NCBI GenBank assembly: GCA_038251625.1
Contig: JBBSBE010000026.1
Span: 1-35,659, forward strand
Direction: 5' to 3'
Origin: JBBQXK01 sp038251625
GTDB taxonomy: Bacteria > Pseudomonadota > Alphaproteobacteria > Rhodobacterales > Rhodobacteraceae
Length of the DNA stretch: 35,659 bases
Positions 1 through 7,823 of the stretch are shown here, piece after piece. The notes under the pieces are model-generated. The model did not search any database. It saw only the letters and a program-made list of their open reading frames with translations, and was not told the DNA's origin. The position numbers and the translations under genes were made by a program. How positions within the stretch are numbered: the stretch's first letter is position 1; every line of letters begins with the position of its first letter.

Positions 1-1
1 C

Positions 2-697
2 CACATCGGCGCCAAGCCGGGCGAGATTGCCGAAACCGTGCTGATGCCCGGCGATCCCTACCGCGCCCGCTGGGTGGCCGAGACGTTCCTTTCGGGCGCC
101 CGGCTTGTCAACGAGGTGCGCGGGATGCTGGGCTACACCGGCACCTGGAACGGCCACACCGTCACCGTTCAGGGCTCGGGGATGGGGATGCCGTCCCTTT
201 CGATCTACGCCAACGAACTGATCCGCGATCATGGCGCGAAAACCCTGATCCGCATCGGCTCGGCGGGTGGCATGCAGCCCCATGTGGCGATCCGCGATGT
301 GGTGCTGGCGATGACGGCAAGCACCCTCTCCACCCCCTCGCGCGGCATCTTCCGCGAGCTGAACTACGCCCCGGCCGCCGATTACGGGCTGCTCACCGCC
401 GCACATGCCGCGGCCCGTGCCAAGGCCGTGCGCTGCCATGTGGGCGGGATCTATTCCTCGGACACCTTCTACGACGAACGCCCCGACCTTCAGGCCCAAC
501 TCCAGCGCCACGGCACCCTCTGCGTCGAGATGGAGACGGCCGAGCTTTACATCCTCGCCGCCCGCCACAGCGTCCGCGCGCTCGCCGTCCTCACGATCTC
601 GGACTACCTGCTGACGGGCGAAGCGCTGCCCGCAAAAGACCGCGAAAGCAGCTTCGGCGATATGGTCGGGATCGCGCTGGCGGCGGCCTTTGCGTAA
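2..697 (+). CDS. deoD: Purine nucleoside phosphorylase DeoD-type, 5' end cut off by the window
   Basis: The product would cleave purine nucleosides with phosphate to a free base and ribose-1-phosphate in cytoplasmic nucleoside salvage. The open frame runs in from the window edge. An in-frame HIG motif precedes VLMPGDPYRARW, so the ATG at position 38 is internal and the true start lies only a few codons upstream of the window. Hexameric PNP hallmarks are visible: MPGDP with the phosphate-binding arginine, GSGMGMPS, IRIGSAGG, the purine/ribose segment CVEMETAELY, and ISDYLLTGE carrying the catalytic aspartate position. About 231 residues are present, close to the usual 235-240. Strong family match; substrate preference cannot be read. 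Confidence 0.93.
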   Translation, partial: HIGAKPGEIAETVLMPGDPYRARWVAETFLSGARLVNEVRGMLGYTGTWNGHTVTVQGSGMGMPSLSIYANELIRDHGAKTLIRIGSAGGMQPHVAIRDVVLAMTASTLSTPSRGIFRELNYAPAADYGLLTAAHAAARAKAVRCHVGGIYSSDTFYDERPDLQAQLQRHGTLCVEMETAELYILAARHSVRALAVLTISDYLLTGEALPAKDRESSFGDMVGIALAAAFA

Positions 698-743
698 GTG
701 CGCGGCGCGGGCATGCCCGAGGTGGGGCAGAGCGGTCAGGTCC

Positions 744-764
744 GCGGGGGTTTCACACCCCCGC
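744..764 (+). terminator. GC hairpin downstream of deoD with conserved-looking tail
   Basis: GCGGGGGT and ACCCCCGC form a perfect 8-bp stem around the loop TTCAC, 46 bp after the deoD stop. No clean T-run follows; instead there is a second C-rich block and GGGATATTTGATCAGAGAAG (773-792). From memory, similar C-rich hairpin plus GATATTT tails recur between genes in Rhodobacteraceae, so this may be a repeated extragenic element doubling as terminator. Only one copy was noticed in this window. Confidence 0.55.
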
Positions 765-820
765 ACCCCCGTGGGATATTTGATCAGAGAAGAAGCCGGA
801 AAAAGGGCAGGGCAGAGGGC

Positions 821-1588
821 CTATCCCTTTGGTACCAACAGCTTGCGGGGCCGGATCGCCTCTGCCGCCTTGAAGAGGCCGAAGGTCTGGTTCACGTAAT
901 TCACCACCCCTGACAGCTTTTCCATATAGGCCATCAGCTCCGCCGTCCGCTCGGCTTCCACCATCTGCACCGGGCGCTCTGGCCCTTCCGCCTCGAACTG
1001 CACGTAGAACAGCGGTTCCCCCCGGCGCAGCACGATATCGCGCAACGGATCGTGCCATTCGAACGCCCACATCAGCGGGCGCGGCCAGACGCTGACCGGG
1101 AAGCGCCCGCCAAAGATCGTGCCGGGCAGCGGGTCGGGGCGGTAATGGGCAAAGGTGCCAAGCTGGGTCAGATACACCGGCTCGTCCGAGATAAAGCAGT
1201 AGGGCAGGGTCAACTGCACCGTCGGCCGGTCGGGAAAGCGCCACTCGCCCTCGTTCACCAGCGTCAGCACCTGGCTCAGCTTCGACGCCCGCACCGAACT
1301 GCCCGTGCCCGCACGGTTGACCAGATGCGGTTTGCCCTTCTCGTCCCGACCAAAGCCGATATGCAGGTCGTAGGGGCAGTTCACCACGAAATAGCGGCTT
1401 TCCATCTGGATCACTGCGGGGCAGCGCGCCGCCGATTTGGCGTGACCGCGCGAGGGTGGCCGCACCGTCAGCCGCGCAGGCGGATCGAAAAGCACCGCCC
1501 CCTTTTCCTCGGTCAGAAACCAGCCCACCGTCACCGGCCCGCTGCGTGGCCCTTCCTCGGGCCGGTCGAGTGTCATGTTGATCTGCAT
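821..1588 (-). CDS. Conserved hypothetical protein, 255 aa
   Basis: No function assigned. The ATG at 1588 (MQINMTLDRPEEG) is preferred over an upstream in-frame start at 1690 because AGAGGG lies about 4 bases before it and the upstream extension is low-complexity. The protein is soluble-looking, with no signal peptide or membrane helix. It carries a block rich in aromatic residues (ESRYFVVNCPYDLHIGF near residues 65-80) and ends in an amphipathic stretch (KLSGVVNYVNQTFGLFK). It lies 46 bp downstream of the ROK kinase gene on the same strand and is probably co-transcribed with it. Codon use matches the neighbours, so the gene is real. It resembles DUF6065-type proteins only loosely by memory, and I do not rely on that. 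Confidence 0.8.
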   Translation of the reverse strand: MQINMTLDRPEEGPRSGPVTVGWFLTEEKGAVLFDPPARLTVRPPSRGHAKSAARCPAVIQMESRYFVVNCPYDLHIGFGRDEKGKPHLVNRAGTGSSVRASKLSQVLTLVNEGEWRFPDRPTVQLTLPYCFISDEPVYLTQLGTFAHYRPDPLPGTIFGGRFPVSVWPRPLMWAFEWHDPLRDIVLRRGEPLFYVQFEAEGPERPVQMVEAERTAELMAYMEKLSGVVNYVNQTFGLFKAAEAIRPRKLLVPKG

Positions 1589-1634
1589 CGGACCCTCTGT
1601 TTTCAGGCGACCCTCGCTGCCCCGCAAGGCCCTG

Positions 1635-2501
1635 TCAACGCCGGAAAACCTGCCAACCCAACGCCGCGGCCCCGTGCAGCCCCGGCTCACCCGTCAGCCG
1701 GGCAGGGCGCAGAAGCCCCGGCCCCGGATCGCGCAGCATCCGCGCCCGTACCTGGCCATCCAGATACCCCACCAGCGCGCTGCGCCCAAGGCCCCCGCCC
1801 ACCGGCACATCGACCGGCCCCAGCACGTTCATCAGCATGGCAAGCGGCCCCGCCAGCGCCCCGGCCCATGCCGCAACCGTCGCGCCCGCCGCCGCGTCGC
1901 CGCCGCCCCAGGCCGCGACAATGCCCTCTGCCCCCGCTTGCTGCCCATGCAGATGCGCATGCAGCCGCTCGATCCCCCGCGCGCTGCCCACCGTTTCAAG
2001 ACAGCCGACCATCCCACAGGGGCAGGGCCAGAGCGGCAGCCCCCCGGCCACGGCCAGCCCATGCCCCCATTCGCCCGTCAACCCCCCGGCACCCGCCAGT
2101 ATCTGCCCGTCCACCACGATCCCGCCGCCAAGGCCGGTGCCAAGGATCACCCCGAACACCGTCCCCGCGCGCGCGCCCGCCTCGGCCAGCGCAAAGCAAT
2201 CGGCATCGTTGGCCAGCACCACCGGCACCCCAAGCGCCTGCCCCAGAACCTCATGCGCCACGACACCATCAAGGCAGGGAATATTGGCGATCCGCAGCCG
2301 CCCCGTGCCGGGATCCACTCCCCCGGGGATCGAGATTGCCGCCGCCCGCGCCCCCGGCGCCAACCAGCGCCGCAGCGCCGCCACGAACACCGCAAGGCTG
2401 GCGGTCGGCGTTGGCCCCTCGCCAACGGGCGTGATCACGCCCGGGCGGGGCGTCGCCGCCGCCCGCATCCGTGTGCCCCCGATGTCGTACAGAGCCAGCA
2501 T
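1635..2501 (-). CDS. ROK-family sugar kinase (N-acetylglucosamine kinase/glucokinase type)
   Basis: An ATP-dependent kinase of the ROK superfamily acting on a hexose or N-acetylhexosamine in the cytoplasm. Visible motifs: the N-terminal phosphate loop YDIGGTRMR (residues 5-13), catalytic region NDAD at 98-101, glycine-rich ILGTGLGGGI (119-128), sugar-binding EWGH at 144-147, and the ROK zinc motif CPCGMVGCLE (160-169) with three cysteines. At 288 aa it is near the usual 300. The start is the ATG at 2501; upstream only a weak CCCCGGG precedes it. It is divergent from pyrF and upstream of the hypothetical at 821-1588. The zinc-motif layout resembles NagK, but ROK substrate specificity is not readable from motifs, so no symbol is given. 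Confidence 0.87.
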   Translation of the reverse strand: MLALYDIGGTRMRAAATPRPGVITPVGEGPTPTASLAVFVAALRRWLAPGARAAAISIPGGVDPGTGRLRIANIPCLDGVVAHEVLGQALGVPVVLANDADCFALAEAGARAGTVFGVILGTGLGGGIVVDGQILAGAGGLTGEWGHGLAVAGGLPLWPCPCGMVGCLETVGSARGIERLHAHLHGQQAGAEGIVAAWGGGDAAAGATVAAWAGALAGPLAMLMNVLGPVDVPVGGGLGRSALVGYLDGQVRARMLRDPGPGLLRPARLTGEPGLHGAAALGWQVFRR

Positions 2502-2530
2502 ACCCGGGGCCTAGCATGCCGCCTGCCACC

Positions 2531-2559
2531 TTGACAGCCCCGCCCGCACGCCCCATCAC
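2531..2559 (+). promoter_or_regulatory. Candidate sigma-70 promoter for pyrF
   Basis: A perfect TTGACA at 2531-2536 is followed after 17 bp by CATCAC at 2554-2559 (three of six matches to TATAAT). The 80-bp gap lies between the divergent ROK kinase and pyrF, and the site would give a leader of roughly 15 bases ahead of the GGAGG ribosome site. Confidence 0.42.
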
Positions 2560-2581
2560 ACCCCCAAACGCCGGAGGCTCC

Positions 2582-3268
2582 ATGGATGACCGCCTGATCG
2601 TTGCCCTCGATGTGCCGAACGTCCTTGATGGCCTCGCCCTGGCCGACCGGATCGGCGATGCCGTCACGTTCTACAAGATCGGCCTCGGGATGCTTACCGG
2701 CGGCGGCCTTGCCCTCGCGGGCGAGCTGAAGGCCGAATACGGCAAACGCATCTTCCTTGATATGAAGCTTTTCGACATCGGCGCCACGGTCGAGGCTGCG
2801 GTACGCGGCCTTGCGGGCCTCGATCTCGATTTCCTGACGGTGCAGGGCGACCCGCAGGTGGTGCGCGCCGCAATGGAAGGGCGGGCAGGCAGCCCGCTCA
2901 GGATCCTTGCCGTCACCGTGCTCACCTCGCTTGACCGCGCCGATCTGGATGACAACATGATCCGCGCAGGCGACCTGGCCGAGATCACGCTAGAACGCGC
3001 CGCCCGCGCATTGGCCGCAGGCGCCGATGGCGTGATTGCCAGCCCGCATGAGGCAGCCGCCATCCGCGCCCTGCCCGAAGCCGCCGGGCGCCTGATCGTG
3101 ACCCCCGGTGTCCGCCCCGCAGGTGCGGCCTCGGGCGATCAGAAACGCATTGCCACCCCCGCCGATGCCATTTCGGCGGGTGCCGATCACATCGTCGTCG
3201 GCCGCCCCGTCTGGCGCGCAAACGACCCGCGCGCCGCCGCACAGGCGATCACCGCCAGCCTGCCCTAA
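2582..3268 (+). CDS. pyrF: Orotidine 5'-phosphate decarboxylase
   Basis: Catalyses the last step of de novo UMP synthesis, decarboxylating OMP to UMP. The TIM-barrel motifs are in order: LIVALDVPN at residues 5-13, YKIGLGML (31-38), the catalytic tetrad region FLDMKLFDIG with D60, K62 and D65, LTVLTS-type segment AVTVLTS, and the phosphate-binding end TPGVRP followed by GADHIVVGRPV. Length 228 aa is standard. The start at 2582 is chosen because GGAGG lies 4-5 bases upstream and the next residues (MDDRLIVALD) match the family start; an upstream in-frame codon at 2471 would add a proline-rich nonfamily extension. Its TAA overlaps the stop of the inverted TetR remnant by 4 bp. Confidence 0.96.
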   Translation: MDDRLIVALDVPNVLDGLALADRIGDAVTFYKIGLGMLTGGGLALAGELKAEYGKRIFLDMKLFDIGATVEAAVRGLAGLDLDFLTVQGDPQVVRAAMEGRAGSPLRILAVTVLTSLDRADLDDNMIRAGDLAEITLERAARALAAGADGVIASPHEAAAIRALPEAAGRLIVTPGVRPAGAASGDQKRIATPADAISAGADHIVVGRPVWRANDPRAAAQAITASLP

Positions 3269-3600
3269 AGCGCGCAAGCCAGCGCGCAAACCGACCGGGC
3301 AAGCATCTGCGCCGGCATCGTGTCGGTGCCTTCGGCAATGCAGATCTGCCCGGCAAGCGCCAGCACGGCAAACCCGTGGATCAATCCCCAGATCGCATTG
3401 ATCCGGTGTTCAAAGCCTTTGGCATCCGCTGGTTGGCTCAGGGCCGCCACCGCCTGCGACAGAACTCCGCAGGCGTGGCTGGCGTCCGCCCGAAGGCGGT
3501 CGTCGGCGCGCGCGGGGCGCCGGGATCGAACGTCATGTGAAAGACAACCGGGTTTCGCCGCGTGAAATCAAGGCGGACCAGCGCCATCGCGCACAATCCG
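3265..3600 (-). pseudogene. Remnant of a TetR/AcrR-family regulator C-terminal (WHG-type) domain, frameshifted
   Basis: Reading leftward, frame one gives ALVRLDFTRRNPVVFHMTFD (about 3590-3525), typical of the ligand domain of TetR regulators with YVxFxxxNPxxFxLMF. Near 3510-3520, in the run GCGCGCGGGG, the homology moves to a second frame: ADDRLRADASHACGV, then FEHRINAIWGLIHGFAVLAL and the TAG at 3265-3267. The second frame stays open from 3567 down to 3265, so a single-base indel explains the break. No helix-turn-helix N-terminus is found upstream; that DNA instead holds a remnant gene on the other strand. Both an N-terminal deletion and a frameshift are therefore inferred. The family call rests on short motifs only. 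Confidence 0.45.
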
Positions 3601-3614
3601 TCGACCGGCCCGAC

Positions 3615-4173
3615 CAACACATTGCCGCGCTCGCAGCCACGATGGCCCGGGCCGGCACGACCGACCCACAATCGCTATCGGGAACGTGGGCGCCACCTGT
3701 CACCAGCCAGCCCTCGCCGGATCGCGCGCAATCGGCATGGCTGCGGCAGACCGTGATTTTCGAGGCCACAACCGAAAGCGTCCTGACCGAAGCCTTCCAC
3801 GATGCCGAGGTTCAGCAGCCGATGTTCACCTACAGCGGCACCGGCCCCTACCGGGTGATCGGGCCCTCTGGCGCAATCGACGGTGCCCTTGATCCAAAGC
3901 TTGAAAACACGCGCTCGGCCATGACGATCTTCGTGGACGCCCCGGAGATCCGGGCCTCCATCGGCATGGCCGCCTGCCCGCTGTCCATCGGCGCGGCTGT
4001 CGACATGCCAGATTGCGTCTCGGGACCGCCCTTCAGCGTCACCCGTTGGGCCGATCTCTTCGTCGCGATGGTCGATCAGGACGGGTAACGGCTGCGGTTC
4101 GCCGGGCCACGTTGACCGGCGCCAGAAGCGGCCATCCACCCTGTCCGACAGGGCGATCTTCCGAAACAGATAG
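3615..4173 (+). pseudogene. Remnant of a secreted small beta-rich protein (APCDD1/lipocalin-like), truncated and frameshifted
   Basis: The open frame covers LSGTWAPP at about 3675, RQTVIFEATTESVLTEAFHD, PMFTYSGTGPYRVIG and MAACPLSIGAAVDMPDC, ending in TAA at 4086-4088. The pattern of LxGTW, then a strand ending in FxDxxxxxPxFTxxGxGxY, recalls APCDD1-like secreted proteins of Rhodobacterales. Skipping T4086 lets the reading continue through VDRRQKRPSTLSDRAIFRN to TAG at 4171-4173, which looks like the natural C-terminus, so a one-base insertion is likely. The N-terminus is also damaged: IAALAATMARA before DPQSLSGTW looks like the end of a signal peptide whose first half is missing, replaced by the inverted TetR remnant. 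Sequencing error is an alternative for the frameshift, not for the missing start. Confidence 0.43.
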
Positions 4174-4236
4174 GCCGCGCGCGGGGGCAAGGCACGGGCT
4201 GCAGCCCGGCCCCTCCTTCGCGCGCGGCCCACCGCC

Positions 4237-4509
4237 TCAATTGTCGTTGATATCCCGGTGCCAGATCTTCACCTGCCCGGGATGCTTGCCCAGCGTCACC
4301 CGCAAGGCGATCCATGCGATCAGCGACAGCACGGCAAAGACGAGGAGCAGCGACGGGATGCTGGCGCTCGTCAGCAAGCCGATCCCCAGCATCACCCCCG
4401 TCAGCGCCGCGCCGATCGCAAAGCCCAGAAAGATGAACCCCGGCAGCAGCACCTCGGCGCAGCCGATCACGAAGCCGCCCGCAATCCATACCCACCACAC
4501 ATGCAGCAT
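4237..4509 (-). CDS. Short NfeD-like membrane protein, SPFH partner
   Basis: A 90-residue inner-membrane protein with hydrophobic segments at about 5-22, 27-47 and 52-70 (WIAGGFVIGCAEVLLPGF, LGFAIGAALTGVML, IPSLLLVFAVLSLIAWIAL), then a basic/polar tail ending HRDINDN. This is the short NfeD form (YbbK/NfeD1b class) that commonly pairs with an SPFH protein in membrane-microdomain assemblies. Its ATG overlaps the TGA of the SPFH gene by one base (TGATG), so translation is probably coupled. The usual OB-fold of NfeD is reduced to a short remnant here. The exact role is unknown. Confidence 0.82.
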   Translation of the reverse strand: MLHVWWVWIAGGFVIGCAEVLLPGFIFLGFAIGAALTGVMLGIGLLTSASIPSLLLVFAVLSLIAWIALRVTLGKHPGQVKIWHRDINDN

Positions 4510-5390
4510 CAGATCCGCCCCTTCAGCATCCCGAAGGCATTGGCAAACGCATCCAGCGCCGCCGCCGGCACGATGATCGTCTGCTTGCCGGCCCCCTGTC
4601 CCACCGCCGTCAGCGCCTCCACCTGCTTCAGCGCCACCTGGTACTGCGCGGCCTCAAGACCGTTCGACGCAATCGCCCCGGCGATCACCCCCGTCGCATA
4701 AGCCTCGGCATCGGCCAGCACGCGCCGCGCCTTGGCCTCCTGCTCGGCGGCATAGAGATCGGCATCCGCCGCCAGCTCCACCGCCCGCTTCTTGCCCTCG
4801 GCCTCCATCACCTGCGCCCGCCGCGCCCGCTCGGCGTTCAGCTGCTGCAGCATCGCCGCCCGCGTCTGCTCATCAAGGTTCACGTCCAGGATCTCGGCCC
4901 GCGTGACCTCCACCCCCCAGTCGTCCACCATCGCCGTCACCTGCTCGCGCACCCGCTCGATCAGCTGGCTGCGGTTCGACTGCACCTGATCCAGCTCCAG
5001 CTTCCCGATCTCGCTCCGCACGATCCCCGCCACCGTCGTCGCAATCGCGCCATCCACGTCGCGGATCCGGTACACTGTCTTTTCCGGCTCGGTGATGCGG
5101 TAGAACACGCTCGTCTCCACCTTCACCAGCACGTTGTCCGCCGTGATCGCGTCCTGGCTCGCCGTCGGCAACTGCCGCTCCAGCACCGAAATCTTGTGCG
5201 CCACCACATCGAGGAACGGCACCACGAAGTTGATCCCCGGCCCCAGCACGCTCCGCAGCCGCCCGAACCGCTCCACCACATGCTTCTCGCTCTGCGGCAC
5301 GATCCGCACGCCCAGAAACACACACAGGATAATGAACGCCGCAATCGCCAGAAACACCGCGTTGCCGCCCAGAAAATCACCCGGTTCCAT
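4509..5390 (-). CDS. SPFH/band-7 domain membrane protein (QmcA/paraslipin type)
   Basis: A membrane-anchored stomatin/prohibitin-family scaffold that oligomerises at the inner membrane and is thought to organise microdomains or membrane protein turnover. There is one N-terminal transmembrane helix at about residues 12-29 (FLAIAAFIILCVFLGVRIV), then the SPFH domain starting VPQSEKHVVERFGR, with TADNVLVKVETSVFYRI and the conserved WGVEVTRAEI. It is followed by an alanine/glutamate-rich coiled coil (QLNAERARRAQVMEAEGKKR) and a C-terminal ALDAFANAFGML segment. It is 293 aa. ATG 5390 is preferred over TTG 5393, with GGAGAG about 4 bases upstream. It forms a two-gene unit with the NfeD-like gene. 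Confidence 0.9.
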   Translation of the reverse strand: MEPGDFLGGNAVFLAIAAFIILCVFLGVRIVPQSEKHVVERFGRLRSVLGPGINFVVPFLDVVAHKISVLERQLPTASQDAITADNVLVKVETSVFYRITEPEKTVYRIRDVDGAIATTVAGIVRSEIGKLELDQVQSNRSQLIERVREQVTAMVDDWGVEVTRAEILDVNLDEQTRAAMLQQLNAERARRAQVMEAEGKKRAVELAADADLYAAEQEAKARRVLADAEAYATGVIAGAIASNGLEAAQYQVALKQVEALTAVGQGAGKQTIIVPAAALDAFANAFGMLKGRI

Positions 5391-5511
5391 CAATCTCTCC
5401 TTGCCAAATCATCTGGCCAGAGAATGCGCCCGAACCCCCACCGTGCGCAAGCCCGCCCCAATCGGCAACACCCCCCGCGCCTGCGGTATGATCGCGGGAA
5501 AGGAGCATCCC

Positions 5512-6372
5512 ATGACCCCCCATACCGACCCCCTGATCCTGATCCCGCTCGACGCCATCGACGCAGACGCCCTGCCGCGCGACCGCAGCGCCACGGACGC
5601 CGAGGCGATGCAGGCCCTCATCCAGTCCATCACCGCCACGGGCCTGCGCCAGCCGATCGAGGTCTGGGCCCTCTCCACCCCGCGCGACGGGCGCACCCAC
5701 GGCCTTATCTCCGGCCACCGCCGCCTGCAGGCCTTCACCCGCATCCGCGCGCTGCGCAACGGCGCCAACCACACCGAGATCCCGGCCTTCCTCCGCACCC
5801 CCGCCAGCATCGCCGCCGCCATGGCCGACATGATCGCCGAGAACGAACTTCGGTCGCAGATCAGCCCCTGGGAAAAAGGCCGCATCCTGCTTGACGCCGT
5901 GGGGGAAGAGATTTTCGACACCCTCGACGCCGCCGTGAAGGGCCTGCACCCGCATGTCAGCCCGATGCAAAGAACCCGCCTGCGCGCTATGGCGCAGGTG
6001 GCAGAGGCATTGAACGGTGTGCTGACCGCGCCCGAAACCCTCAGCCAGCGCCAGCTTCTGCGCATCGCGGGCGCCCTCAACGGCAGCTTCGAGCCTTTGC
6101 TGATCACCGCTATCCGCGAATGCGACGACAAGCGCGCCGAACGTCAGTGGGCCCTGATGGAGCGTGTGATCGCGGAATCCGAGGATTGGTCCCGCAATCC
6201 CGACCCCGTAACCCGCCCCGGCCGCCCCCTCAGGGTGCTCCGCCCCCGGTCAGGCCTGACTGTCCGGCGCGAGAAAACGCCCGAGGGCTGGTCGATCCAC
6301 TTCACGGGGCCCGAGGCGCATTCGTTTCTGGCGACGAGCGTGATGGATGAGATTGAGCGGTTGTATCGGTGA
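5512..6372 (+). CDS. Orphan ParB-like nuclease/CTPase-fold DNA-binding protein
   Basis: The 286-aa protein has a ParB N-terminal core: IPLDAIDADALPRDRS, a segment matching the IxxxGLRQPIEV strand, LISGHRRLQAF (residues 65-75, the GxRRxxA motif) and AENELRSQISPWEKG (109-123, the ENxxRxxLSPxE motif). A helical region at 150-210 fits the middle KorB-like helix-turn-helix domain, and the C-terminal 70 residues are variable. AGGAG at 5501-5505 sets the start at 5512. No parA lies nearby and no parS-like 16-bp palindrome was noticed, so it is unlikely to be the chromosome-partition ParB. A regulator or a remnant of a plasmid-type partition system are alternatives. It is convergent with the ATPase gene to the right. 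Confidence 0.8.
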   Translation: MTPHTDPLILIPLDAIDADALPRDRSATDAEAMQALIQSITATGLRQPIEVWALSTPRDGRTHGLISGHRRLQAFTRIRALRNGANHTEIPAFLRTPASIAAAMADMIAENELRSQISPWEKGRILLDAVGEEIFDTLDAAVKGLHPHVSPMQRTRLRAMAQVAEALNGVLTAPETLSQRQLLRIAGALNGSFEPLLITAIRECDDKRAERQWALMERVIAESEDWSRNPDPVTRPGRPLRVLRPRSGLTVRREKTPEGWSIHFTGPEAHSFLATSVMDEIERLYR

Positions 6373-6396
6373 GGGGAGACTACTTGCAAAATTACT

Positions 6397-7707
6397 TCAT
6401 TCACCGATTTGGTGCTTCATCAACGAAGCAGCGCCCGGGTGGTCAGGACTAAGGCTAACACCTTTCTGTTCAGCCTTCAGCCTGACATAGCCGCGTATCA
6501 TCTTCTCACTAAACTCGTACCATCCCTGTCGAGTTGCAACCAATATGCATCCATGTGGCTCACTCTTGAGACGGTTCATCCGATTATTGAATTGAGTCCT
6601 GCTGGATGCCTCTCTATGTAGATCTTTCATCACGCGCTGATACACAGCAAAGACGTCAGCACTTCTCTTCTTGAGCTCATGCCCGTCAGCAACCGCAAAA
6701 AGTATTGTGCTATATATATCGTCGTATTTTTGCGTTGCCTTCTCGTATGGGCCCCGCAATTTCATGTCCATAGCGCTTGCAGCATCCTCAATCGCCATAG
6801 AAAAAAGCTCTGGCGTCACTTCTCCACTATTCCCAGCCTCAAAAACGCGCCAAAACAGCTTTTCAGAAATAAAGTGAACATAGTAAGGAAAGCCATCGCA
6901 AATCATGGCTATCCGATAGATAGTCGTCCGGTCTATTTTTATCCCAAGTGTCGTGGCCGCAGTCTCCACAATCTCGATACGCGCATCCCATGGCAGTTTG
7001 CCGAGATCAACAGCGTGGAAATACCGGTCAGCGCTGCCGTGCGCCGCCATCAATGCCTCGGCACTTTCCGCAATTCCACAGAAAATAAAGCAAGCTTCGA
7101 CATGCTTGTCGGATACCTGCTTTACCAAGTTGGCAAAGTCCCGCTGTACTTCTCCTGACGCAATAAGGTCGAATTCATCAACTACGAAAACTGGCTTACC
7201 TCCAAAACTCTCTGTCAAAAATTGAATGACTCTGACTGCATCATTTACTGATAAAGGCTCATCAATCTCTCGTTCCTTTTGCGTTGCGCTACCTCTAAGC
7301 AAAGCAGAAAAACCCTTGAAACCAAAACCCGCACTTCCTTCCCTAGTCTTAGTTTCTTCAGAAACTCTTGGGTCTCTTCTGAATGCCTCGTCAAAAATAT
7401 CCTTTATGATCGACTTGAATGAACTGCTTGAATCGCAGCTTACCATGATCGGATCATGCCCTCTGGCGACCTTAAAAGCTGCTGTTTGGGCAAGCGATGA
7501 CTTACCAACTCCTCTAAGGCCGTGAATAAGGACGTGCCGACCTGGAGCATACAATGCTCTTTCGATTCCGTGGAGTTGCTCAGCCCTACCCTTCAGATGC
7601 TCTTCAGATTGAAGTGGCTGTGCAGGTGATAATACCTTTGAAAGGGCGCGCCCAAACTCCTGCTCTGTCTGATTCAAGACAGAACGCATTGTCTCCAGCT
7701 TCTCCAA
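6397..7707 (-). CDS. Lone AAA+/Orc1-like ATPase of unknown function, compositionally foreign
   Basis: A 436-aa P-loop ATPase. Walker A is GLRGVGKSS at residues 63-71 and Walker B is VFVVDEFD at 173-180. A sensor-like strand CFIFCGIAES lies at 206-215 and a GFPYYVHFISEKLF helix at 272-285. The C-terminal 120 residues look like a winged helix (YDDIYSTILFAVADGHEL, then NRMNRLKSEPHGCILV and WYEFSEKMIRGYVRL). The layout recalls Orc1/Cdc6-like and archaeal-type ATPases rather than clamp loaders. The gene is clearly richer in A+T than its neighbours and uses codons rare elsewhere in the window, suggesting acquisition. The TTG at 7707 has AAGGG 7 bases upstream; an ATG at 7689 is the alternative. It sits between an orphan parB-like gene and hicAB, a context compatible with defence or mobile-element origin. 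No effector domain is recognised. Confidence 0.82.
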   Translation of the reverse strand: MEKLETMRSVLNQTEQEFGRALSKVLSPAQPLQSEEHLKGRAEQLHGIERALYAPGRHVLIHGLRGVGKSSLAQTAAFKVARGHDPIMVSCDSSSSFKSIIKDIFDEAFRRDPRVSEETKTREGSAGFGFKGFSALLRGSATQKEREIDEPLSVNDAVRVIQFLTESFGGKPVFVVDEFDLIASGEVQRDFANLVKQVSDKHVEACFIFCGIAESAEALMAAHGSADRYFHAVDLGKLPWDARIEIVETAATTLGIKIDRTTIYRIAMICDGFPYYVHFISEKLFWRVFEAGNSGEVTPELFSMAIEDAASAMDMKLRGPYEKATQKYDDIYSTILFAVADGHELKKRSADVFAVYQRVMKDLHREASSRTQFNNRMNRLKSEPHGCILVATRQGWYEFSEKMIRGYVRLKAEQKGVSLSPDHPGAASLMKHQIGE

Positions 7708-7823
7708 GAATTGACCCTTACCTTTTATGACTGACCGAAGTCTAATCGATCAAACAGTCTCAGCGCAAGTAAATGTAGAAGCAGGGCGGACCCATGAATA
7801 TGCAAGGTAGTAGAATTGCGTTC

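Noticed and set aside
1052..2534. Long proline/arginine-rich plus-strand frames opposite the ROK kinase
   Set aside because: Typical antisense translation of GC-rich DNA; the minus-strand kinase motifs are unambiguous.
4013..4576. Plus-strand frame overlapping the NfeD-like gene
   Set aside because: Its first part only shares DNA with the frameshifted remnant in a different frame, and the rest is antisense to the membrane protein.
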